Shown: piece by piece, positions 1-8,000 of the stretch
Position numbering within the stretch: the stretch's first letter is position 1
Layout of the letters: every line of letters starts with the position of its first letter
DNA from: an uncultured Clostridia bacterium
GTDB taxonomy: Bacteria > Bacillota > Clostridia > Christensenellales > UBA1242
Assembly (NCBI GenBank): GCA_947089305.1
Contig: CAMUJQ010000042.1
Coordinates: 1 to 9,215, forward strand
DNA: 9,215 nt
Reading direction: 5' to 3'
Program-made: the position numbers and the translations under genes
Notes under the pieces: model-generated
Database searches by the model: none
The model's input: the letters and a program-made list of their open reading frames with translations, nothing else
Told to the model about the DNA's origin: nothing

Positions 1-1658
1 AACTCTATACCTCTTATCCTTATTCCATATTCTTTCTCTTCCCACATCGCGGTTACTTCTATCTCTGTTCTTGCTTCGTCTCCAACTACTCTATCTGTTA
101 CTTTGAATGTACCATTTATTCCAACTCTTACTGGTTGTTGATTTTCTAATTTAACTTCCCAACCAACAAGTTTATATCCTATTTTCTTTTCACTATCTAT
201 TCCATCTAATCTATATTCTGCTCCGTATTCTACACCGTCCTCTACTCTATAGCCTTCTATTCCTTCTCCAAAATTGTATACAATATCATATTTCTTTGCT
301 CTAAATACTGCATATAAAATCATTGGGTTTTCACTTAACTCAATTTCATCGCCTGCTTTAATTAAATCTTCTTCATAATTTTTATTTACTGTCCATCCTA
401 AAAATTCGTAACCTAATTTTTTAACTTCTATATTCGGAATTGTTTTTTTGCCTACTGTATTGAAGCCATAATCATTAATGTCATATTCAGCGCTTCCACC
501 ATTTAAATTAAATTGCAACAAATTAAAGCTACTTCCCCAAATAGCTTCTGCTTCTAATACTTTATTTTCACTCCATTCTACTTCATATACTTCACCTAGT
601 TTTATTTCTTTTTTACCTATTCTCCATCCAACTAGGTCTAAGTTTATTCTAGCATACTCACGACCAAATGTTAATTGTATCTTTTCACCTACTTCTGCTA
701 CATCTTTTTCTTTTCCAGTTTCTTCTCCTACTTTTACTCCATCATTATAATTGTATTGAATCTCAATTCTGTCTGCTTCATATTTTGCATACAATGCTAC
801 TTGTGATTTACCAGTTTTATCTTCATCACTTAAGGTTGTAACCTTTTCTCCTTCTCCTCTTGCATTTCTATACCAGCCTAAAAATTTATAGCCATCTCTA
901 TGCTTTGGCGCTCCCAATTCTTCTTCTATCTCAATCTTTGTTCCATCATAATCTACATATACTATATTATTTTCTAATCTATCAATCCAACTTGCTTCTA
1001 TAACTACTCTAAATTTTGCATCTCCATTTATCATTTCAGGAGTTAATTCCACTTCACTACCTGGCAAGTATTCCTTCCCGTTTATTCTAAATCCAGCAAA
1101 ATAATTGCCAGTTGGGCTTGCCTTTGTAGTATTTGGTAATAATAACTTTTCGCCTACTTTATATGTTTTCTTTTCGCCATCTAATTCTACTTCTACTTCT
1201 TTTCCTTCCCATATTGCATATAAAGTTGCTCCGTATAAAGGCATATCATAAGTAGTTATGCTTTCGCCTTGACTGTTACTACTTTCTTCCCCTATTAATT
1301 CTCTTCCATCTACATACTCACTCCAGCCTTTAAATTCGTAATATTTATTTTCTGGATTTCTTACCACAACACTTCTATTATATCTACCTACTGCTCTAGT
1401 TGGCTCTTCGCCTTCATTTACTTTATCTACATAATTTACCGTGTATGTGCTTTCTTCCCATCTTCCATAAAGAGTTGTATCTTTTCCATACTTTGTGCCT
1501 TCTTCAGCTTTTATAGTAAATGCTGCATCTAAATACCAGCCAATAAATTTATGGCCAGCCCAAATAGGAGTTGGTAATTTCGTAGTACTCCCTTTCTTAA
1601 TTGTTTCTTCTTTATATTCTAATCCACTTTCCCCAGTGTTAAATTTTATTGTTACTTT
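1..1658 (-). repeat. Array of seven complete Flg_new / InlB B-type protein repeats plus part of an eighth (gene B)
   Basis: The repeats are about 65-85 residues each, and linkers of the form WEEKEY or FRAKKYDIVY join the closing strand of one unit to the opening strand of the next. They are divergent in sequence, so they show as a protein-level pattern rather than as near-identical DNA repeats. Unit 3 is the most degenerate: it has YFAGF where the others have the aromatic-G-W core. Confidence 0.85.
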
Positions 1659-1763
1659 TGCAGTTCCAGCAATAACCCCTGCTGTTATTCCTCCTGCTGC
1701 TATTCCTACTGCAAGTACGCTTCCTGCGATTATCCCGGCTTTCTTCTTTTTAGATTTATCCAT
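1..1763 (-). CDS. Surface protein with N-terminal membrane segment and InlB B-type (Flg_new) repeats, gene B; 3' end outside the window
   Basis: Open from ATG at 1763 to the left edge (587 complete codons, no stop). The start is fixed by an AAAGGAGAG ribosome binding site seven bases upstream. The product begins MDKSKKKK, then a Gly/Ala/Ile-rich hydrophobic stretch (residues ~9-34), then Flg_new repeats. Each repeat has an opening strand (KVTIKFNTGE, YTVNYVDKV), a central G-[YH]-x-F-x-G-W core (GHKFIGWY 70-77, GYKFLGWY 291-298, GYEFLGW 451-457, GYKLVGW) and a closing LYAIWE-like strand. Approximate repeats are 36-103, 106-185, 186-259 (degenerate, YFAGF for the core), 264-328, 332-409, 412-487 and 488-572, with an eighth starting near 575. 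The composition is rich in Glu, Lys and Gly, and no cysteine is present. Flg_new repeats are known as beta-grasp-like stalk modules of secreted or surface proteins such as Listeria internalins. The tethered or secreted location is inferred from the N-terminus. The rest of the protein lies outside the window, and by analogy with gene A it may carry leucine-rich repeats. The family call is firm; the ligand is unknown. Confidence 0.93.
   Translation of the reverse strand, partial: MDKSKKKKAGIIAGSVLAVGIAAGGITAGVIAGTAKVTIKFNTGESGLEYKEETIKKGSTTKLPTPIWAGHKFIGWYLDAAFTIKAEEGTKYGKDTTLYGRWEESTYTVNYVDKVNEGEEPTRAVGRYNRSVVVRNPENKYYEFKGWSEYVDGRELIGEESSNSQGESITTYDMPLYGATLYAIWEGKEVEVELDGEKKTYKVGEKLLLPNTTKASPTGNYFAGFRINGKEYLPGSEVELTPEMINGDAKFRVVIEASWIDRLENNIVYVDYDGTKIEIEEELGAPKHRDGYKFLGWYRNARGEGEKVTTLSDEDKTGKSQVALYAKYEADRIEIQYNYNDGVKVGEETGKEKDVAEVGEKIQLTFGREYARINLDLVGWRIGKKEIKLGEVYEVEWSENKVLEAEAIWGSSFNLLQFNLNGGSAEYDINDYGFNTVGKKTIPNIEVKKLGYEFLGWTVNKNYEEDLIKAGDEIELSENPMILYAVFRAKKYDIVYNFGEGIEGYRVEDGVEYGAEYRLDGIDSEKKIGYKLVGWEVKLENQQPVRVGINGTFKVTDRVVGDEARTEIEVTAMWEEKEYGIRIRGIE
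1662..1739 (-). other. N-terminal hydrophobic segment of gene B (signal peptide or signal anchor)
   Basis: Residues ~9-34 of B are uncharged and built almost entirely of Ala, Gly, Ile, Val, Leu and Thr, right after a KKKK cluster. This is the layout of a Sec signal sequence or an N-in membrane anchor. Several small-xxx-small spacings (GxxxG-like) are visible. A G-T-A sequence just before K36 could be a signal peptidase I site, so cleavage and permanent anchoring are both possible. There is no lipobox cysteine, so it is not a lipoprotein. Confidence 0.8.
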
Positions 1764-1768
1764 TTTTT

Positions 1769-1777
1769 CTCTCCTTT
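1769..1777 (-). promoter_or_regulatory. Ribosome binding site of gene B
   Basis: The minus strand reads AAAGGAGAG, a near-perfect match to the Bacillota anti-Shine-Dalgarno sequence. AAGGAG (1771-1776) is seven bases from the ATG at 1763. It decides the start codon of gene B and supports a Bacillota-like host. Confidence 0.9.
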
Positions 1778-1844
1778 AAGACCATTTAGCTTAATGCCTT
1801 GAGTTTTGCTTTTTAATGTTTACACTAGAGTATTTATATTTTTT

Positions 1845-1873
1845 ATTATACAATTTTTTACATTATTCTACAA
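1845..1873 (-). promoter_or_regulatory. Predicted sigma-A type promoter of gene B
   Basis: The minus strand has TTGTAG (1868-1873) as -35, a spacer of exactly 17 bases, and a perfect TATAAT (1845-1850) as -10. Transcription would start near 1838, leaving a leader of about 75 bases before the ATG at 1763. The -35 matches TTGACA at its first three positions only. The perfect -10, ideal spacing and position after a terminator support it, although AT-rich DNA can give such matches by chance. Confidence 0.65.
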
Positions 1874-1998
1874 ATGTTTTAACTTTATTTTTTTATTTTA
1901 TTAAACATATTTTTATTTATTTTCACATTTTTATTTTCTGCATAAAACTTAACTTTTATGTGTAAAGGACAATAATTTAATATTAATTCTAAATACAA

Positions 1999-2028
1999 AA
2001 AAAACAACTTCAATTGAAGTTGTTTTTT
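1999..2028 (-). terminator. Intrinsic terminator at the end of gene A (perfect palindrome)
   Basis: There are two perfectly complementary 15-base arms with no spacer: AAAAAACAACTTCAA (1999-2013) and its exact reverse complement (2014-2028). On the minus strand the hairpin would have a stem core of CAACTTC/GAAGTTG with an AATT loop, followed by eight T residues (2004-1997). This fits a Rho-independent terminator, though the stem is low in G+C. Its outer A tract overlaps the TAA stop codon of gene A (2027-2029), so termination begins directly at the end of the gene. Flanking A and T runs would let it act on the opposite strand too. Confidence 0.85.
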
Positions 2029-5000
2029 ATAAATTCTGTCCAACAAATTTATCTTTTAAGAATGTTCCCCATGGAGTTGCTGATGCTTGATATTGTGATA
2101 AAAGTGCTTTTGGCACATAAATTGTAGTCAATGCACTACATCCAGAAAATGGATGACTAAAAGATGCTGGTATTGTAACTCTAGTTGGAGAACACATAGT
2201 AACTTCTGTTAAATTTTTGTTATTAGCAAACGCCCCAGCCCCCAAATATGTTACAAGCGACTCTATCCATAAACTTCCTCTTGTTGCCCACGTATCTCCA
2301 CCTAAATTACAATTTGCAAATGCTGAATCTCCAACTCTAGTAATTTTGTTCATAATACCATAGGAACTATAAGAACCTGATACATTCTCAATATAAAGCA
2401 ATGAAGAACAACCTTCAAAGGCATAATCTGGAATTTCAGTAACTGTAGCTTCATTATAAAAATATATTGTTTCTATTGAAGTACAAGATTGAAAACAATA
2501 TGGACTAAGAGTAATATTTCCTGCCTTAAATGTAACCGAATATAAACTACTGCAATTAGTAAAAGCACTTTCTCCAATGGTTATATCATTGTTAAAACTT
2601 AATGCATCTAGATTTCTACAATTACTGAAGGCTCTTTTTCCAATTTTTTTAATACTGGCACTAATTGCAATTGTGTTAATTTCAGAGTTATTCAAAAATG
2701 CACCTTCTGGAATTTCAGATAAACCTGTTGTTGAAGAGCCACTAAAGACTAAATTCTTCAAAGAACATGTAGAGAATGCATAACTACCCATAGATGTTAA
2801 TGTTGAAGGGAATGTAACATTTGTGTTAATTTTAGTACACATAGCAAATGCATATGAACCGATGCTTTGTAAGCCACTATTTAATGTTAACCCTGTAAAT
2901 TGACTGCAACGATAAAATGCATAATCACCTATTGTTTTTACTGTTGCAGGAATTGTTAAACTTCCACTAAAACTACAATCACTAAATGCATAATTTCCTA
3001 TCGATGTTACATCACTTGGAATTGTAAGCGTTCCTGTGAATCCTGAAACAGAATTAAATGAATAATTACCAATTGTTTTAACACCTCTGCTTAATGTAAA
3101 GGTACCAGATAAGCCAGTACAACGGTTAAAAGCATAATCAGGAACATTAACAAGGCTGCTCGGAATAATTAAAGAACCCTTCAATGATGAACAATTATAG
3201 AAAGCATAACTACCCAAAGATGAAAGTAAACTATTTAAGTTAATATCTACAGACCAAGAGGATAATCCATAAAATGCTCGAGAGCCAATTGATGTTGCTG
3301 AACCTGGGAAAGTTCCCGATATAGCACTTGAACAGCCTTCAAAAGCACTTATTCCTATAGACTTAACAGCCGTTGTAAAATTCAACGTAGGTATTTTACT
3401 ACAATTATAAAATGCTTTTTCTCCAATTGAAATTGAGCCACTAGTTGGTAATGTTAAAGTATATAATGCTGTGCAACCATTAAATGCACTTGTTCCAATG
3501 GTGCTAACATTTGACTTAATTGTAACAGTTGTTATGGAAGTAAAACCACTAAACATTGAACTTGGAATATTGCTATCAATTGACACAGTTTTTATAGCTG
3601 AACAATTACTAAATACTGTGCTTCCCCAAGATGTAATGCCTGCACCAATAGTTACGTTTTCAAGATTTGTACATCCACTAAACGCACGATCACCAACACT
3701 TGTTGCCCTACTATCTACTCCATTAATTGTTACACTTTTTAAACTTGTTAAATTTTCAAATGCTGTTTCTGGAATATTACTATCACAAGTTATTGACGTT
3801 AACGAACTACAGCCATCAAATGCATTGCTTGAAAAACTTGATACATATCCTCGTATATTTAAAGTGCTTAAATTACTACAACCCATAAAGGCATATTGAG
3901 CTAAAAAGCCAACTCTTGTTGTTAATGTTAAGGAAGTTAAGCTTGTGCAATCACGAAAAGCCATAATTTCAATGATTAAACCACCATTTGAGCCCGTTGT
4001 ACTAAATGTTAAACTAGATAAACTTGAACATCCATAAAAGGCACTTCTTCCTACTTTTGTAACAGTTGATGGAATTGATATTCTATTTAATTTAATACAA
4101 TCTTGAAATGCACTATTATTTATAGTAGTTAATCCACTAGATAATTCAACTGTTGTTAAATTTTCACATTCTGTAAATGCATTATTTCCAATTGTTAATA
4201 TTGAACTTGGCAATCTTATGCTTTCAAGTCCAGTAGCAAAGAATACATCATTTGGAAGACTTGTTATTGTATTAGGAATATTAATAGCTTTTAAAGCTGT
4301 ACAACTATCAAACATTCCGGCACTTAATAATGTCAAACCATTAGTTAATGTTACATTTGCTAGGTTTGGACACCCAAAGAATGTTTCCACGCCTATTTTT
4401 GTTAATGTTGAAGGTAATGTTACGCTTGTTAGCGTAGCTGTTTGATTTCTTGTTTCAGTATAATCAAATGCATTTTCTGCTAGTTCTATTACACCTTCAC
4501 TTATAATTAAATTAGTTACTGCTTTATTTTTAATTATATTACGGCTTTCTGCTCCAACCGATTCATAACTTAATTTAATAGTCTCTAAGTTTTGTTGTGC
4601 AATTGCAGCATCAGCTACTGCGCTTGCAGTATTAGATAATAATTCTATGCTCGTTAAATTTACTCCTTCAAAAGCCTTACTGCCTTCTTCATTTGCAATT
4701 GTTTCACTTCCATTAAACTTGAAGTTAGTTATTGCCGTATTCTTAAATGCTGATGCACCTATTGTCACAGCATTTCCAGCACGACTATTAATCAAATCAA
4801 TTGATGTTAAACGAGTGCATGCTTCAAAACAACTGCTAGGAACTACACTACTTCTTGTTAAATTTACACTTCTTAATGCTGTAAAATCTTTAAATAAAGA
4901 TGCATGATTTTCTTCATCTAATTCAATGTCCATAATAACATTTTCTAGCACTCTATTTAAGTAACTAATTGTTTCTTTCATTGAACTTGTGAAATTCAAT

Positions 5001-8000
5001 TTTTTTGTTGTATCACCAGCGGTTATATTTTCAAAATTTAAAGTTCTTAAACTAGTGCAACCTTCAAAGGCATATTTATCTATTGTTGTGTTATTATATG
5101 TGCATGTATAACTTGTTGTTGTATTTCCTATTTTCAAAATTGTATTCGTATTTCCTTGCCCCAACAAATCACAATATAAAATATTATTATTGCCCGCTTT
5201 TAAGTAACTTGAACCACCTGTAATTGTTCTTAAGCTTGTTACACCTTCTCCAATTACATGCCAACTACTACTTGATAAAACAACATTTGAACCTAAATTT
5301 AATGTATTTAAATTTGGAAGTTTACTAAATACATAATCCTTTATAGATTCTATTTTATCTCCAATTGTTATTGTGTTTAAATTTATAACACCATTTAATG
5401 CATATGCTTCTAAAGTTTTAACTGTATTTAAACCTAATGCTGAACTTGAAAAATCTAGACTAGTTATATTAGTGGTTCCATTTTTAAATAATTGTGGAAC
5501 TCCAAATAATGCTGTTCCTGCCTTATTTAATAAACAACCATTTTTTACTTGATAACTTGCATTTCCTGGTTCTACCACAAATTCTTGTAAATAAGTGTTT
5601 GCCGCTCTACTAACTATATTCAAGTCATCATAATAAACTATTGGATTACCGCCTAATCCCACATTCTTTCTTACTGCAAAAGTTTTTAGATTTACAGTTC
5701 CAATCGCTGCTTCTGCTATTTCAACAACTGTGCTTGGTATTACAAGACTACTTAACTTAGCTGCTCGAATTGAGCCTCTATCTATTGCTGTCATTCCTTT
5801 AGGTAAAGTTATTTTTGTTACAACACTACTATTAATAATCATGTTTCCAGAATTAGCAACGCTTAATGGTACATGGACTACAGGCCTTGTTCCCACATAA
5901 GTGTTATTTTTCCAATTGCTTTCTTGTTCTGCTGTGCTTCCACAAAATCCCCAAAGTGCAGTTAAATTTAATGATTCATTATGAATATGAGTTGAATTTC
6001 CAGTTGATATTAACTGAGATAAATGATTAGATGATATTGTTTCTCCTGGAGTTATAACATAAGTACTTCCATTTAAGCTATATTGCCAGCCTGCAAAATT
6101 ATGATTTGCTCTACTAAAGCCTTCTCCCTCATCTCCATCATTTTGCCAAACAGTATAAGCTTCAGCTATATCACTAGTTAACACTTGTTTAACACTAGCT
6201 GGTGCTACTCCTTGTACTGTTGAGTCTCCTAGATTGAAATTAATTGTTATAGCGTTTTCTTTCCATATAGCATAATAATGTAAATCCGTTGTACCTTGTG
6301 TTATTGTTGTTGTGCCCTGTTTAATATCAGCTTTACTATTTGTATTGGCTTTGGTACTCCAGCCTACAAAACTATAGCCTTCATTTGGCGCTATTAAATT
6401 ATCATATTCTGTTGTAGATAATTTTGATTGAATTGTAAATGATGATTTATATTCTATTCCATAAACACTCTTTACAGTGTTTGTTCCATCATTTTTATAT
6501 AAATTTAAAGTGTAGGTATTCTTTTCCCATTGCACATAAAAAGTAGGAGCTTCTTGTTGCCAATTTAATGTTAACACACTACTATTTTGGTCTAAAGTAG
6601 TTACTTCTCCCGCACTATTTTTATATTGAAGTCCAACAATATGGTAACCCGTTCTTGTTGTATATCCGCTACCTTTTAATGTATTGATTATATTTTGAAG
6701 ATTAAGTTTTATATTTTCTGTTCTAACTTCGCCACCAAACGGCTCTTCCCTATAAACCTGACTTGCACTACCTGACAATTCCCCAAGCCAACTATTTGCT
6801 TGTTCAGGACTATCATAATTAATTGTTACATATTTATAAACATAATCCGCATATACAGGATATAAGTTAATTTCATTCGCATTTGGGTTTGTTGCCAACA
6901 ATGCATTTAAATTAATTGTATTTAAAGTTAATTGTAAACTTTCTTCTTCACTTGTTGATGTGCTTGAATTTAAGCTCCAACCCATAAAATGTTTTGCAAC
7001 TGCCGTATCTGTTGCTTCAACATCTTTTAACCTCAATTCACTAATTGGTTTTACTCTATAAACTTCACCATCATATATTACAACATCTGTTTTTGGTATT
7101 TGTATTGATCCTTCTGCAACATTTTCATCAGCTGCATTATATTTTATAGTAAAGATTTTTGCTTCCCATACTGCAGTTAAAATTACATTAACATCTCTAT
7201 TAATTGTAATTTGTTGATTTTCTTCTTTCTTATATGTATTTTCCCCATCACTCCAACCAACAAAATCATAACCTTTTCTTGTTGGTGAAGGCAATACATC
7301 AAAACTTTCACTTGCTCCATGTATTGTTATTGGTTGAATATAATTGTCACCTTTAATTTCATTTCCACTTGCATCCACCCATTCTGGGTTTGTTGAACCA
7401 TTATCATCAGAACTCTTAATCCAATATGTAATTCTATTTTCGCTTGATTGTTGCCAAACTACATATAAAGTAATGGTATCATTTTGTATATTATAGGTGT
7501 TGTCTGTTATATCTTTACTATTTAATTTTATAGTTTGAATTGCTGTACCATCCGCAGTAAGTGAAAATCCGTTAAACAAATAACCATTACTTGAAGTAAA
7601 GTTATCTTTTTCTTGATAAGCTAATCCACCAACATTTAATGATAAATCTAAAATTCCACCATTTTTTCCTGTTGTTATTATGCCTTCTAATACTCGTGTT
7701 TCATTGCCTTCTATTCTATCAATTAATTGTATGTTATAAGATTTTGCAGTATAAAAAGCAGTAGCATAAAACTCTACATCCACATTCATGCTTGTATGAT
7801 CAATTCTGCTTTCACCACTACCTAATTTATAGCCTGAAAAATCGTATCCATCTATACTTGGAGGTGTTAAGCCAAAACCTGTTGCTAATTGTATTAATTC
7901 TTCATTTATAACAACATCTTTATCTGAATATTTTGTTATATCTATTTTTTCAATTTTATCAGTTGAGCCATCATTAAATTTTACTGATGTATAAGAATTA

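Larger units (their letters stand above)
1764..1998. other. AT-rich intergenic gap between the two giant genes
   Basis: No convincing coding frame was seen on either strand. The gap holds the promoter and ribosome binding site of gene B and a ~75-base 5' leader (about 1764-1838). The part from ~1875 to ~1998 is a very AT-rich spacer with no structure I can name. The leader shows no riboswitch or attenuator hairpin that I recognise. Confidence 0.7.

Noticed and set aside
1822..1831. Imperfect palindrome ACACTAGAGT near the predicted start of transcription of gene B
   Set aside because: Only eight of ten positions are symmetrical and the site is short in AT-rich DNA; not enough to call an operator.
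478..4907. Several plus-strand open frames of 68-142 codons (478-750, 1495-1779, 2577-2783, 3471-3899, 4218-4445, 4647-4907)
   Set aside because: All lie opposite strongly coding minus-strand repeats, have no clear ribosome binding sites, and their sequences are low-complexity shadows of the Flg_new or leucine-rich codons.
2111..5070. Regular ~69-base periodicity that could look like a tandem DNA repeat or CRISPR array
   Set aside because: The period matches one 23-residue leucine-rich repeat, the units are divergent in DNA, and the frame is open throughout.
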